From Paracoccaceae bacterium (GTDB lineage: Bacteria > Pseudomonadota > Alphaproteobacteria > Rhodobacterales > Rhodobacteraceae), in assembly GCA_016778765.1 (NCBI GenBank), contig JADHOV010000007.1, positions 33,266-97,265 on the forward strand: 64,000 nt of DNA. The letters are read 5' to 3'. A model generated the notes under the pieces. It saw nothing but the letters and a program-made list of their open reading frames with translations. It made no database searches and was not told the origin of the DNA. Shown piece by piece: positions 38,753-48,815 of the stretch. The first letter of the stretch is position 1. Every line of letters begins with the position of its first letter. A program made the position numbers and the translations under genes.

Positions 38753-39208
38753 TCAGTCGTCGCGATGCACTTTTTCGCGCCGCTCATGGCGCTCTTGGGC
38801 TTCCAAACTCATCGTCGCGATAGGACGCGCATCAAGCCGCTTTAGCGAGATAGGATCACCCGTAACCTCACAATAGCCATATTCGCCCTCATCAATGCGG
38901 CGCAGTGCTGCGTCAATTTTCGAGACAAGCTTGCGCTGGCGGTCCCGCGTTCGCAATTCCAGCGCGCGATCGGTTTCTTCGCTGGCGCGATCCGCAATAT
39001 CTGGGATATTGCGCGTGCCGTCTTGAAGCCCTTCGATCGTTTCCTTGCTATCGCTCATCAGATCATTTTTCCAATCCAACAGCTTTCGTCTGAAATATTC
39101 CACCTGACGCTCATTCATGAATGGCTCGTCTTCGGCAGGAGTATAGCTATCCGAAATAAAAGTCTCTTGCTTCATTTCCACCCCTTGGCTTGGGTCAGAG
39201 TATGACAT
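38753..39208 (-). CDS. dksA: RNA polymerase-binding factor DksA (degenerate zinc finger)
   Basis: DksA binds the RNA polymerase secondary channel and acts with ppGpp in the stringent response. Two starts are plausible: ATG 39208 with a textbook AAGGAG site (giving 151 residues, MSYSDPSQGV...) and ATG 39175 with AAGGGG (MKQETFISD..., the start seen in relatives). The coiled-coil tip has Asp residues in PDIADRASEETDRAL. The zinc finger has only one of four cysteines (GEYGYCEVTGDPISL and later IATMSLEAQ), as in Rhodobacter sphaeroides DksA, which is still active. Confidence 0.93.
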   Translation of the reverse strand: MSYSDPSQGVEMKQETFISDSYTPAEDEPFMNERQVEYFRRKLLDWKNDLMSDSKETIEGLQDGTRNIPDIADRASEETDRALELRTRDRQRKLVSKIDAALRRIDEGEYGYCEVTGDPISLKRLDARPIATMSLEAQERHERREKVHRDD

Positions 39209-39354
39209 GCATGTCTCCTTCCACAAATTTTCGTTCCCATTGGCACGCACCTACCGCAACAAGGCGGGCTTGTCACTACTCAATAGCAACAGATTGCAGC
39301 AAAATGATTAACCCGCTAAGTTCCGCGCAACTGGACATGAATATGGGCAAAAGA

Positions 39355-40194
39355 ATGAAATTTACCGGAACCAAAAACTATGTAGCGACTGAAGATCTCA
39401 CCATCGCCGTGAACGCTGCGGTCACGCTGGAGCGGCCACTTTTGATCAAAGGCGAGCCTGGCACAGGCAAAACCGAACTGGCCAAACAAGTGGCCAGCGG
39501 GCTTGGTCTCGAGATGCTTGAATGGAACATAAAATCCACCACCAAAGCCCAGCAAGGCCTGTATGAATATGATGCCGTCAGCCGGTTGCGCGACAGTCAA
39601 TTGGGCGAAGCACGCGTTCATGATGTGGCTAATTACATCCGCAAAGGCAAGTTATGGCAGGCCTTTACATCAGATAAAAAGGTAGTTTTGTTGATCGATG
39701 AGATCGATAAAGCCGATATAGAATTCCCAAATGATCTGCTTCAGGAATTGGATAAAATGGAATTCCACGTCTATGAAACCGGGGAAACGGTGCGCGCCAT
39801 AAACCGCCCTATTGTGATCATCACCTCAAATAACGAAAAAGAATTGCCCGATGCGTTTTTGCGCCGTTGCTTTTTCCACTATATTCAATTTCCCAATCTC
39901 GAGACCTTGAAACAAATCGTTCAGGTGCATCACGGCGACATCAAAGAATCACTACTCGCCGCCGCGCTCACCCAATTTTACGAACTCAGAGAACAACCCG
40001 GGCTGAAAAAGAAACCCTCGACCTCCGAAGTTCTGGATTGGCTGAAACTTTTATTGGCTGAAGATCTCAGCGCCGAGGACCTTCAGCGGGATGGGGCCAA
40101 TGCCCTGCCAAAACTGCATGGGGCTTTGCTGAAAAACGAGCAAGATGTCCATTTATTTGAACGCTTGGCCTTTATGGCGCGCAGCGGCCGTTGA
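39355..40194 (+). CDS. MoxR-family AAA+ ATPase
   Basis: AAA+ ATPase of about 279 residues, thought to act as a chaperone that inserts metals or activates VWA-containing partners. Walker A is GEPGTGKT (33-40), Walker B LLIDEIDKAD, and sensor 1 ITSNNEKELPDAFLRRCFFH includes the arginine finger region. The start at 39355 fits the family beginning MKFTGTKNYVATEDL; ATG codons at 39343 and 39304 are alternatives and none has a strong ribosome site. It is followed by a small membrane protein and the VWA partner, so the three are likely one operon. Confidence 0.92.
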   Translation: MKFTGTKNYVATEDLTIAVNAAVTLERPLLIKGEPGTGKTELAKQVASGLGLEMLEWNIKSTTKAQQGLYEYDAVSRLRDSQLGEARVHDVANYIRKGKLWQAFTSDKKVVLLIDEIDKADIEFPNDLLQELDKMEFHVYETGETVRAINRPIVIITSNNEKELPDAFLRRCFFHYIQFPNLETLKQIVQVHHGDIKESLLAAALTQFYELREQPGLKKKPSTSEVLDWLKLLLAEDLSAEDLQRDGANALPKLHGALLKNEQDVHLFERLAFMARSGR

Positions 40195-40323
40195 TCCTAA
40201 TGCGTTAAACTTTCACTTGAAATCAGCAGAACGCGTGACTTTTACAAATAAAGGGTCTAGATCAACGCGGGCGGAGCCTTGGCTTTTATCCTGAAAGCCG
40301 CCCCCATAAAGCAGAGTGTAATT

Positions 40324-40488
40324 ATGTACTTATTAAGCGGATTATTTGGTGCCATTTTAGGCGCAGCCATCGCGCGAAAGCGCAGAGGAAAAGGGCTGGA
40401 TATGGCGCAATATGCGGCCGGCTATGGGATTTTATTTGCATTGATCGGCTTGATCCTTACCATCATTGTTGATCGTACGGTGATCTAA
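40324..40488 (+). CDS. Small two-helix membrane protein between MoxR and VWA genes
   Basis: Predicted 54-residue membrane protein with two hydrophobic helices, YLLSGLFGAILGAAIA and YGILFALIGLILTIIVD, joined by a basic loop ARKRRGKGLDM, so both ends probably face the periplasm side relative to that loop. The chosen start is the ATG at 40324; a TTG at 40279 would add 15 residues. It lies four bases before the VWA gene. Function unknown. Confidence 0.65.
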   Translation: MYLLSGLFGAILGAAIARKRRGKGLDMAQYAAGYGILFALIGLILTIIVDRTVI

Positions 40489-40492
40489 CGCG

Positions 40493-41677
40493 ATGTTTCT
40501 GCCCTTTTTCGAAACGCTCAGAAAAACCGGCATTCCAGTTTCATTGCGCGAATTCATCAGTTTTCTCGATGCGGTGCAAACCGGCATGGTGATCTATGAT
40601 TTAGAGGGGTTTTACTATTTGGCCCGAACCATCATGGTGAAGGATGAGCGCCATCTTGACCGGTTCGATAGGGCCTTTCAAACCAGTTTCAAAGGCTTAG
40701 AAAACCTCAGCGAGGCTGATATCCTGAACGCGGTGGATATTCCCTCTGACTGGCTGAAAAAAATGGCGGAAAAGCATCTTAGCCCTGAAGAAAAAGCCGA
40801 AATCGAAGCTTTGGGCGGCTTTGACAAGCTGATGGAGACGTTAAAGCAGCGCCTGAAGGAACAAGAAAAACGCCATCAAGGCGGCAGCAAATGGATTGGC
40901 ACGGCTGGCACCTCGCCCTTTGGCGCCTATGGATATAACCCAGAAGGGGTGCGCATTGGTCAAAGCGAAAGCCGCAATCAGCGCGCGGTCAAAGTTTGGG
41001 ATAAACGCGAATTTAAAAACCTTGATGACAGCGTTGAGCTGGGAACCCGCAATATCAAAGTGGCGCTTAAGCGCCTGCGGCGCTGGGCCCGCGACGGGGC
41101 TGCGGATGAACTCGACATTGATGGCACCATCCGTTCAACAGCCGAAAATGGATATCTCGACGTACAAACCCGCCCCGAACGGCGCAACGCGATCAAGGTG
41201 CTGCTGTTTTTGGATGTGGGTGGCTCGATGGATCCTTATATCAAATTAGTCGAAGAATTGTTTTCAGCCGCCCGCGCCGAATTCAAACATTTGGAATATT
41301 TTTACTTTCACAATTGCCTTTATGAGGGGGTCTGGCGCGACAATGCGCGGCGTTGGAACGATCAAACCCAAACCCATGAGGTTTTGCGCACCTATGGTTC
41401 TGATTATAAATGTATTTTCGTCGGAGATGCGAGTATGTCACCCTATGAAGTGGCCTATGCAGGCGGCGCAAATGAGCATTGGAATGCAGAGTCAGGACAA
41501 ACCTGGCTGATGCGCGCGCGCGCGCAATGGCCATCGAATATTTGGATTAATCCGGTGCCGGACACGCATTGGCGTTACACCCAATCCATTCAAATGATCC
41601 AAGAAATTTTTGAAGACCAAATGGTCCCGATGACCTTGGCCGGGCTAGAGCGTGGCATGAAAGAGTTGGTGAGATAG
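40493..41677 (+). CDS. VWA-domain protein, CoxE-like
   Basis: 394-residue partner of the MoxR ATPase. The N-terminal part (1-170) is helical, with VSLREFISFLDAVQTGMVIY; the C-terminal half is a von Willebrand A domain with the metal-ion site LLFLDVGGSMDPY (DxGxS) and VGDASMSPYEVAY. CoxE and related proteins work with MoxR ATPases in cofactor maturation, for example of CO dehydrogenase; no target enzyme is encoded nearby. A possible frameshift is not seen, and the pair looks functional. Confidence 0.88.
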   Translation: MFLPFFETLRKTGIPVSLREFISFLDAVQTGMVIYDLEGFYYLARTIMVKDERHLDRFDRAFQTSFKGLENLSEADILNAVDIPSDWLKKMAEKHLSPEEKAEIEALGGFDKLMETLKQRLKEQEKRHQGGSKWIGTAGTSPFGAYGYNPEGVRIGQSESRNQRAVKVWDKREFKNLDDSVELGTRNIKVALKRLRRWARDGAADELDIDGTIRSTAENGYLDVQTRPERRNAIKVLLFLDVGGSMDPYIKLVEELFSAARAEFKHLEYFYFHNCLYEGVWRDNARRWNDQTQTHEVLRTYGSDYKCIFVGDASMSPYEVAYAGGANEHWNAESGQTWLMRARAQWPSNIWINPVPDTHWRYTQSIQMIQEIFEDQMVPMTLAGLERGMKELVR

Positions 41678-41715
41678 GGCTTGTCAAGGCGCCAGCCTGA
41701 GGCCATATCAAAGAT

Positions 41716-42399
41716 ATGTTGCGATTTTCTCCTATCCTTCTGGCCCTGATCTATGGGCTTGTGATGTATAAGTTTTCGGCCTGGCGCACTGCGAGAACCT
41801 TGGATCGGCAATCTGTTACCTTAATGGATCCTGCGCTGAGCCCTTTGTTACAACGCATGGCAAAAGCGCTGGATCTTCCAAAGTTGAGCGTTCAAATCTA
41901 TGAGATCGACCCGATCAATGGTTTGGCAGCGCCGGATGGACGGATTTTTATCACCCGCGGGTTTTACAATAAATATAAGGCGGGCGATGTCAGCGGAGAA
42001 GAGCTGGCCTCGGTGATCGCCCATGAGCTTGGCCATGTTGCGCTGGGTCATGCGCGCCGGCGTATGATCGATTTTTCCGGACAAAATGCCGTAAGAGCCG
42101 CCTTGGGCATGGTGCTCGGGCGGTTTATACCGTGGATTGGCCCTTGGATTGCCGGTTTGGTTGCAAACCTGCTCATGGCGCGTTTGTCTCGCGGCGATGA
42201 ATATGAGGCCGATGAATATGCCGCGGCCCTAATGGTAAAGTCAGGCTTGGGAACGGAAGCTCAAAAAACATTATTTCTGAAATTGGAAGAACTGACCGGC
42301 CAGATCGGCAGCCTTCCTGCATGGCTGATGAGCCATCCCAAAACTTCAGATCGGATTACGGCCATCGAAGCGCTTGAAAAAAAATGGGGCATCGATTGA
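41716..42399 (+). CDS. M48-family metalloprotease
   Basis: Zinc endopeptidase of 227 residues related to HtpX and Oma1. The zinc motif HELGH (103-107) lies in SVIAHELGHVALGH and the third ligand in GDEYEADEYAAAL. A hydrophobic segment at the N-terminus (SPILLALIYGLVMYKF) is a membrane anchor, and a second weak one (FIPWIGPWIAGLVANLL) follows the active site. It starts 38 bases after the VWA gene and may belong to the same transcript. Confidence 0.9.
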   Translation: MLRFSPILLALIYGLVMYKFSAWRTARTLDRQSVTLMDPALSPLLQRMAKALDLPKLSVQIYEIDPINGLAAPDGRIFITRGFYNKYKAGDVSGEELASVIAHELGHVALGHARRRMIDFSGQNAVRAALGMVLGRFIPWIGPWIAGLVANLLMARLSRGDEYEADEYAAALMVKSGLGTEAQKTLFLKLEELTGQIGSLPAWLMSHPKTSDRITAIEALEKKWGID

Positions 42400-42405
42400 A
42401 AAACA

Positions 42406-42427
42406 AAGCCCCCAGTAAAGCGGGCTT
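42406..42427. terminator. Weak bidirectional terminator between M48 protease and pgi
   Basis: Stem AAGCCC / GGGCTT with a ten-base loop; the reverse strand continues TTTGTTTTTC. It lies between two converging genes. Confidence 0.5.
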
Positions 42428-42442
42428 ATCAACACAGGCTTT

Positions 42443-44047
42443 TTATTTATGTGCTCTTCGAATATGCCGTAGCAATTGCTGAGTTGAGCCATCTTTATGC
42501 GCAATCGGCGCAGCGGCATCTAATAACTGCTCCATATCGCGGGCTAGTTCTTTTCCCAGCTCGACCCCCCATTGATCAAAACTGTTGATACCCAAAATAA
42601 CCCCCTCGGCAAATACGCGATGTTCATAAAGAGCAATAATCTGCCCCAAAACAAACGGGCTAAGCCGTGGATAGATGAGCGTGGTTGAAGGACGGTTGCC
42701 AGGAAAAACGCGATGCCGCGCCTGCCGCTCCAATTCATGGCCGCTTAGCCCCTGCGCTATCATCAATTGGCGGGCCTGTTCTAATGTGCGCCCGCGCATC
42801 AAGGCCTCTGACTGGGCCAAGCAATTGGCGATTAACAGCCGATGATGCGTGTCAAGCGATGCTTCATGGCCCTCCCGCGCAACCATAAATTCACACGGCA
42901 CAACCGCCGTGCCTTGGTGAATCAGTTGATAAAAAGCGTGCTGGCCATTGGTGCCAGGTTCACCCCAGACAACCGGACCTGAAGGATATGGCAAATCATG
43001 ACCGTTCATATCAACGCGCTTGCCATTGCTTTCCATTTCGAGCTGTTGCAGGTAGGCCGGCAAACGGCTCAGGCGCTGTTCATAGGGCAGCACGGCGCGG
43101 GTGGCAAAGCCGCAAACCTGATGATGCCACAATCCCACAAGCGCGAGCATGACTGGCATATTTTGCGATAGCTCTGCGGTGCAAAAATGCCGGTCCATAG
43201 ATTGCGCACCGCGCAAAAACTCGCGAAACGCATTTGGGCCAATCGCCAACATTAAACTCAGCCCAATAGGGCCCCAAAGCGAATAGCGCCCACCAACCCA
43301 ATCGGCAAAGCCAAACACCCGTTCGGCGGCAATCCCAAAAGCTTTGGTTTTTTCTTGCGCGGTGGAAAGCGCCACGAATTGCGCCCCCGGATCCGTCACA
43401 TGCTGGGCCAACCACGCTTTCGCAGTTTGCGCATTGGTCATGGTTTCAATCGTGGTGAAGGTTTTTGACGCGATGATAAATAAACTGCGCTTTGGGTCCA
43501 GATTTTGCACAATATCATGCAAATGGGCGCCATCAACATTTGAAACAAAATGGCATTGGGGGCCATCATGATAGGGCGCCAAGGCCAAACAAGCCATGGC
43601 AGGGCCCAAATCTGACCCTCCGATCCCAATATTGACTATATCGGTGATTGGCCCGCCGGGCCCCTGAAATCGCCCGCTCCTCAGATCTTCGGCAAAACGG
43701 GTCATCCGCTGCAAGGCCTCTTGCACATCGGGCATCACGTTACGGCCATTCACAAAGACATCTGGCCCATCTAAATTGCGCAAGGCGCTGTGCAACACGG
43801 CCCGTCCTTCGGTTTCATTGAGCGCAGCGCCCTGAAACATGTCTGAGCGGCGCTCTTTTAATCCGCGCGCTTGCGCCAAATCCAGCAGGCCTTCGCGCGC
43901 AATCGCATCGATTTGGGTTTTGGAGTAATCCAACAGCAAATCATCGGCCTGAACTGAAAATTGCTCTGCCCTTTTTTTGGCCTCAAAAAGCGCCATAATG
44001 GGCTGTTGTTTCTGCGCATCCCAATGGCGCTTTAACGCATCAAACAT
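42443..44047 (-). CDS. pgi: Glucose-6-phosphate isomerase
   Basis: Interconverts glucose 6-phosphate and fructose 6-phosphate. The ATG at 44047 follows GAGGGGATAAGG; an earlier in-frame ATG at 44095 would overlap pgl and is unlikely. The 534 residues show VNIGIGGSDLGPAM, FIIASKTFTTIETMTNA, GRYSLWGPIGLSLM and the C-terminal INSFDQWGVELGK. Third gene of zwf-pgl-pgi, feeding hexose phosphate into, or recycling it through, the oxidative route. Confidence 0.97.
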   Translation of the reverse strand: MFDALKRHWDAQKQQPIMALFEAKKRAEQFSVQADDLLLDYSKTQIDAIAREGLLDLAQARGLKERRSDMFQGAALNETEGRAVLHSALRNLDGPDVFVNGRNVMPDVQEALQRMTRFAEDLRSGRFQGPGGPITDIVNIGIGGSDLGPAMACLALAPYHDGPQCHFVSNVDGAHLHDIVQNLDPKRSLFIIASKTFTTIETMTNAQTAKAWLAQHVTDPGAQFVALSTAQEKTKAFGIAAERVFGFADWVGGRYSLWGPIGLSLMLAIGPNAFREFLRGAQSMDRHFCTAELSQNMPVMLALVGLWHHQVCGFATRAVLPYEQRLSRLPAYLQQLEMESNGKRVDMNGHDLPYPSGPVVWGEPGTNGQHAFYQLIHQGTAVVPCEFMVAREGHEASLDTHHRLLIANCLAQSEALMRGRTLEQARQLMIAQGLSGHELERQARHRVFPGNRPSTTLIYPRLSPFVLGQIIALYEHRVFAEGVILGINSFDQWGVELGKELARDMEQLLDAAAPIAHKDGSTQQLLRHIRRAHK

Positions 44048-44082
44048 CCTTATCCCCTCGCTTTTGCCTGGCGCTACGCTTG

Positions 44083-44760
44083 TCAGTCGGCCCAATGCAC
44101 TGTGGTGCCGGCAAGTATGGCCATAATCGGTGCCTCTTGTGCAGGCAAGCTTTGCGCCTGTTCTAAAGCTTGGCGTTTCTCAGCCCCAAAAATAACCAAA
44201 TGCTTATATCGGGCGGCATTTAAAACCGCGGCAGAGAGGGTGACCCGAGGCTCAGGCGCATCCGGCGCGCGCATCGCGACCAAAGGCGGCGCGCTATCGC
44301 CCAGCGCAAAGGACAGTTGATCGCCGCCCGGAAACAGCGAGGCCGTATGCATATCCGCCCCCATTCCAAGCAGCAAAACCGACAGTGGCAAACAGGCTTT
44401 AAGCTGGTGCGACAAAGGCTCCATGGCGTCTTCCGGCGTTGCATAATCGGCGTGAAGCGGCACATAGCTGGCTGCCTCAACCGGGCCCACCAGCAAACGG
44501 TTGCGCAATAAGGCGGTATTCGAGCGCGGGCTATCGCTAGGCACCCAGCGTTCATCGCTCAGTAAAATATTCACCCGCGCCCAGTCCAGATCGCTTTGGC
44601 AGAGTTGGTCAAAAATTGGCCCAGGTGTGGTGCCGCCCGGAACCGCAAAACTAATCGTCGATTGGCTGGACAGCGCCTTGCGTAAATCGGCGATCAAGGC
44701 CTGACTAAGCTTTTCGATCAGCGCCGCGCGCGTGGGGTATTCTTCGAACTGGTAGGTCAT
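44083..44760 (-). CDS. pgl: 6-phosphogluconolactonase
   Basis: Hydrolyses 6-phosphogluconolactone made by Zwf. The ATG at 44760 overlaps the zwf stop (ATGA); an ATG 15 bases earlier lies within zwf. The 225 residues contain FAVPGGTTPGPIFDQL, NILLSDERWVPSDSPRSN and LLLGMGADMHTASLFPG, the three signatures of the SOL/DevB family. Confidence 0.96.
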   Translation of the reverse strand: MTYQFEEYPTRAALIEKLSQALIADLRKALSSQSTISFAVPGGTTPGPIFDQLCQSDLDWARVNILLSDERWVPSDSPRSNTALLRNRLLVGPVEAASYVPLHADYATPEDAMEPLSHQLKACLPLSVLLLGMGADMHTASLFPGGDQLSFALGDSAPPLVAMRAPDAPEPRVTLSAAVLNAARYKHLVIFGAEKRQALEQAQSLPAQEAPIMAILAGTTVHWAD

Positions 44761-46205
44761 TTTATATCCCGCCATTTGCGGCCATCACGATGCATCAGCA
44801 TCAGCGCATCCTCGGGGCCGGAACTGCCACTTTCATAGGGTTTGGGCACATCATTGCGCTTTTCCCAATCTTCAATGATCGGATCGGTCCATTGCCAAGC
44901 CGCCTCCACTTCATCCCCGCGCATGAACAGCGTTTGATTGCCCCGAATAACATCCATGATCAAGCGCTCATACGCATCTGGCACTTCTTCGGCCTCAGGG
45001 CCCAACGCCTCAGCAAAGGTCATATCCAACGGAACGTCAACCAAGCGCATGCCGCCCGGGCCCGGCTCTTTGATCGTAACATCCATTGTGATGCCTTCAT
45101 CCGGTTGTAGGCGAATCACCAACGCGTTGCGATGGCTGCCCGCTTCTGGGCCAAAAATAGAATGTGGCGTCTCTTTGAAAACCACAGCAATTTCCGAACT
45201 GCGGGCACGCAAGCGTTTGCCCGTGCGCAAATAAAAGGGGGTCCCGGCCCAACGCCAATTCCCGATATGGGTTTTCAATGCCAAAAAGCTTTCGCTGAAA
45301 GAGCGCGGATTATTCACATCTTGGCGATAGGCTTCTTGACCGTCTGGGCTGGCATATTGCCCCCGCACGATATGATGCGCTGGTACGGCGTCCAAGGCTC
45401 TGATCACCTTCAGCTTTTCATCGCGCACCGCATCGGGATTGAATTGTGCGGGCGGTTCCATCGCGATCAAGCATAGCAGCTGCATCAAATGGTTTTGCAC
45501 CATATCGCGCATCGCGCCAGATTTATCATAATATTCGCCGCGCCCTCCCACGCCCACGGTTTCCGCGACAGTGATTTGAATATGATCTACATATTGGGCA
45601 TTCCAGAGCGGCTCAAACAGCATATTTCCAAAGCGGATCGCCATCAAATTTTGCACGGTTTCTTTGCCCAAATAATGATCGATACGATAGATCTGCGTTT
45701 CGGTGAAATGTTCTGACAATGTGGCGTTCAGCTGTTGCGAGCTTTCCAAATCACGGCCAAACGGCTTTTCGACCACGATCCGACTATCCGAAAGGGCGAT
45801 GCCGCGCTTGTGCAACCGTTCGGCCAAGGCGCCAAACAAGCTTGGTGCAACCGAAAAGTAAAACGCACGCACCGTATCGGGTCGCATTTTCTTCGCCAGA
45901 TCTTCCCAGCCAGCCTCCCCCATCGCGTCGATTACAACATAATCAAAGCGGTCTAAAAACTCGGCTAAAACATCTGCATCTGGATTTTTGACTCCAAATT
46001 CAAGAATCGCATCCCGCAGCAGCGCCCGATAAGCCGGCGTATCCAAACTGGCCCGCGCCGCGCCAATAATGCGGGCCTCGGCCGGGATTTGACCCGCCGC
46101 AAAACGCCGAAACAAACCCGGAATAATTTTTCGTTTTGCTAGATCACCTGTGCCACCAAATATCACCAAATCAAACGGATCAACGGGAATAACGCGTGAA
46201 ACCAT
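44757..46205 (-). CDS. zwf: Glucose-6-phosphate 1-dehydrogenase
   Basis: Entry enzyme of the Entner-Doudoroff and oxidative pentose phosphate routes, making NADPH. The 482 residues contain the nucleotide-binding VIFGGTGDLAKRKIIPGL and the active site RIDHYLGKETVQNLM. AGAGG precedes the ATG by ten bases. The gene heads zwf-pgl-pgi, all coupled or close, and has a LacI-type operator 63 bases upstream. Confidence 0.98.
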   Translation of the reverse strand: MVSRVIPVDPFDLVIFGGTGDLAKRKIIPGLFRRFAAGQIPAEARIIGAARASLDTPAYRALLRDAILEFGVKNPDADVLAEFLDRFDYVVIDAMGEAGWEDLAKKMRPDTVRAFYFSVAPSLFGALAERLHKRGIALSDSRIVVEKPFGRDLESSQQLNATLSEHFTETQIYRIDHYLGKETVQNLMAIRFGNMLFEPLWNAQYVDHIQITVAETVGVGGRGEYYDKSGAMRDMVQNHLMQLLCLIAMEPPAQFNPDAVRDEKLKVIRALDAVPAHHIVRGQYASPDGQEAYRQDVNNPRSFSESFLALKTHIGNWRWAGTPFYLRTGKRLRARSSEIAVVFKETPHSIFGPEAGSHRNALVIRLQPDEGITMDVTIKEPGPGGMRLVDVPLDMTFAEALGPEAEEVPDAYERLIMDVIRGNQTLFMRGDEVEAAWQWTDPIIEDWEKRNDVPKPYESGSSGPEDALMLMHRDGRKWRDIK

Positions 46206-46267
46206 GTAGGCACCTCTTTTCGCTGTGCTTTTATAACCGGCTGTTAGCCACCATCAAATAAAACAAT

Positions 46268-46281
46268 TGTTAGCGCTAACG
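46268..46281. promoter_or_regulatory. LacI-family operator upstream of zwf (CceR-like)
   Basis: TGTTAGCGCTAACG contains the perfect 12-base palindrome GTTAGCGCTAAC (46269-46280) with the central CG typical of LacI-family sites, and matches the generic TGNTANCGNTANCA at all but the last base. A sister site lies before the aldolase gene. CceR, a LacI-family regulator of central carbon genes in Rhodobacter sphaeroides, is the natural candidate. Confidence 0.75.
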
Positions 46282-46397
46282 TAGGCCGCTTTTAGGCAAA
46301 TAAACGGGCAAAGTCTATGCTGTTTTTTGACCTGCCACTTCTGGGATCTTCAGCCCGTTTTGTTCAAAGCCTGCATGAAATATTTTAATCTTTCTGT

Positions 46398-47492
46398 TTA
46401 AAAATTAAGATCAGCGATGCGCCCCCCCGAGATAGGCTGAGACACCCCGGTTGTCATTGGAGCAGAAATGGGCAGACCCCGTAACACCCGCACCGCCAAA
46501 TACGCAAAGGCCTGGGCCTCCAACATATCTCCGTTCAGACCAATCGCTTCCACAGGCTGTACAGGACAGGCGACTTGCGCGCGGATCACATCACAAAGCG
46601 CCAGATTATGGCGGCCACCCCCGCAAAGGTAAAGCGCAGCGGGCGCAATTGGGCAGCGCTCAACCGCTTCGGCCACGCCAAATGCGGCAAAGCCCACCGC
46701 GGTGGCCAAAGCATCTGGCAAAGACAAATCTGCTAGGTCTGCAAGCTCTGCCAAAAACGCGTTGCGATCCAAGGATTTTGGCACATTTTGAGAAAAATAA
46801 GGATGCATTTTCCAGCGTGACAACAATTTTGGATCAACCTGGCCCGTGGCGGCCAAGCGCCCCTCTTGATCGACGGGATGCCCCAAACGATGCCGCATAA
46901 GATCGTTCAGCGGGGCATTGGCAGGACCCGTATCAAAGGCAAGCAGGGCGGCTTTTTCTTCCGGTGCCGCGCAGCGGGGATCAAGCCATGTCAAATTGCC
47001 GACACCGCCCAAGTTTAAAAACGCCACTGGCGCGTCCAAACCCGCCCATTGCGCGCAGGCAAAATGAAAAAACGGGGCCAAAGGCGCGCCCTGCCCGCCC
47101 AGCGCCACATCCTTGCTTCGAAAATCCCAAGCAACGGGCTTGCCGAGCCTTTGCGCCAAAACCTGCCCATCGCCCAATTGGTGGGTTCCCCTTCCCCCTG
47201 GATCATGGGCCAGAGTTTGCCCATGAAACCCATATAGGTCAGCCGCATCAAGCATCTGATAGGCCTCTAAATGCCGCTGATGAATAAGCCCGCGCGCCGC
47301 CTCTAGCCCCTGCGCCTCGGGCCACTTCCCAAGCACCGAAGACAAAATATCATGATCAGCTGCGCTGTAGGGGTGATAGGCACTGGCCCCAAACGAGGCG
47401 ATTTTCTGACCATCCGTGGTGATTTCCGCCACATCCACCCCATCCAAAGATGTGCCAGACATCGCGCCAACCGCCGTTACAAGCTTTTCCAC
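46398..47492 (-). CDS. anmK: Anhydro-N-acetylmuramic acid kinase
   Basis: Phosphorylates and opens 1,6-anhydro-MurNAc in cell wall recycling. The start is a GTG at 47492 with AGGGAT upstream, giving [20 protein letters not shown]; the upstream ATG would add an unconserved tail overlapping the tyrS promoter. The 364 residues include [31 protein letters not shown] and the C-terminal YLCGGGRHN. It diverges from tyrS across 69 bases. Confidence 0.95.
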   Translation of the reverse strand: MEKLVTAVGAMSGTSLDGVDVAEITTDGQKIASFGASAYHPYSAADHDILSSVLGKWPEAQGLEAARGLIHQRHLEAYQMLDAADLYGFHGQTLAHDPGGRGTHQLGDGQVLAQRLGKPVAWDFRSKDVALGGQGAPLAPFFHFACAQWAGLDAPVAFLNLGGVGNLTWLDPRCAAPEEKAALLAFDTGPANAPLNDLMRHRLGHPVDQEGRLAATGQVDPKLLSRWKMHPYFSQNVPKSLDRNAFLAELADLADLSLPDALATAVGFAAFGVAEAVERCPIAPAALYLCGGGRHNLALCDVIRAQVACPVQPVEAIGLNGDMLEAQAFAYLAVRVLRGLPISAPMTTGVSQPISGGRIADLNF

Positions 47493-47561
47493 GAAGATCC
47501 CTTTTCCTTGCCCTGCTTCCGCAGTATAGAAGCGCTTAAAAATAATTATGTGAGGCCAGCC

Positions 47562-48815
47562 ATGAGCTTTCAACCCAAATCTGATTTTCTTGATATCATG
47601 ATGTCTCGCGGATTTTTGGCCGATTGCACGGATTATGAGGGCTTGGACAAAGCCTTACTGGCGGGCGGGATGCCCGGATATATTGGCTTTGATGCGACCG
47701 CCCAATCGTTGCATGTGGGCAGTCTTATGCAAATTATGATGCTGCGCTGGTTGCAAAAAACCGGTGGGCGCCCGATTACGCTGATGGGTGGGGGCACGAC
47801 GAAAGTGGGCGATCCCAGCTTTCGGGCAGATGAGCGCCCGTTGCTGACACCCGCCAAGATTGACGAAAATATCGCCGGTATCAAAAACGCGTTTTCCTCT
47901 TATATCACATATGGTGATGGGCCTTCCGATGCGCTGATGATCAATAATGCTGAATGGTTGGATGAATTGAACTATTTGGGATTTCTGCGAGATATCGGGC
48001 GCCATTTTTCGGTGAACCGCATGCTCAGTTTTGAAAGCGTCAAATCACGGCTGGATCGTGAGCAATCACTTTCCTTTCTTGAGTTCAATTATATGATCCT
48101 CCAAGCCTATGATTTTCTGGAGCTCAACCAGCGCTATGGGTGCCTGCTGCAGATGGGGGGATCGGATCAGTGGGGCAATATCGTCAATGGCATCGATCTG
48201 ACGCGCCGCGTGGTTGACAACGCGGTGTTTGGCTTAACCTCACCGCTTCTGACCACCTCAGATGGAAAGAAAATGGGCAAATCTCTCGATGGGGCGGTTT
48301 GGCTGAATGCAGATATGCGCAGCCCTTATGAGTTTTGGCAATTTTGGCGCAACACCACAGATGCGGATGTGGGGCGATTTTTAAAACTTTACACAGAGCT
48401 ACCAGTCGAGGAATGTGAGAGGCTGGGCGCGCTGGAAGGCTCTGAGATCAATGAAGCAAAAGCCGTTTTAGCGCATGAAGTAACCAAGCTGTTGCACGGC
48501 GCAGATGCCGCCGAGAAAGCCCAAATCACGGCGCGTGAAGTGTTTGAAAAAGGCGGTATTGGCGATGATTTACCAACCGTAAATTTAACCGCAAAAGATC
48601 TGGGCGCTGGAATTTCGATTGTTCAGCTGATCGTCAAAGCAGGATTGGTGAAATCGGGCAAAGAAGCCAAACGTTTGATCGCAGAAAATGGCGCCAAACT
48701 GGATGATAAGCCGCTCACCGATGCTGGCCTAATGCTGGATGCGGCTGCATTTGGCAGCCCAATCAAGCTGAGCGCTGGTAAAAAACGCCATGCATTGGTG
48801 CAATTGGTGACATAA
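47562..48815 (+). CDS. tyrS: Tyrosyl-tRNA synthetase
   Basis: Class I synthetase for tRNA-Tyr. From the ATG at 47562 (GAGG upstream) the 417 residues show the HIGH-like motif HVGS (51-54) in [25 protein letters not shown] for tyrosine binding, KMGKS (237-241) and a C-terminal S4 RNA-binding domain ([16 protein letters not shown]). A tRNA-Tyr gene lies 15 kb downstream in the same window. Confidence 0.97.
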   Translation: MSFQPKSDFLDIMMSRGFLADCTDYEGLDKALLAGGMPGYIGFDATAQSLHVGSLMQIMMLRWLQKTGGRPITLMGGGTTKVGDPSFRADERPLLTPAKIDENIAGIKNAFSSYITYGDGPSDALMINNAEWLDELNYLGFLRDIGRHFSVNRMLSFESVKSRLDREQSLSFLEFNYMILQAYDFLELNQRYGCLLQMGGSDQWGNIVNGIDLTRRVVDNAVFGLTSPLLTTSDGKKMGKSLDGAVWLNADMRSPYEFWQFWRNTTDADVGRFLKLYTELPVEECERLGALEGSEINEAKAVLAHEVTKLLHGADAAEKAQITAREVFEKGGIGDDLPTVNLTAKDLGAGISIVQLIVKAGLVKSGKEAKRLIAENGAKLDDKPLTDAGLMLDAAAFGSPIKLSAGKKRHALVQLVT

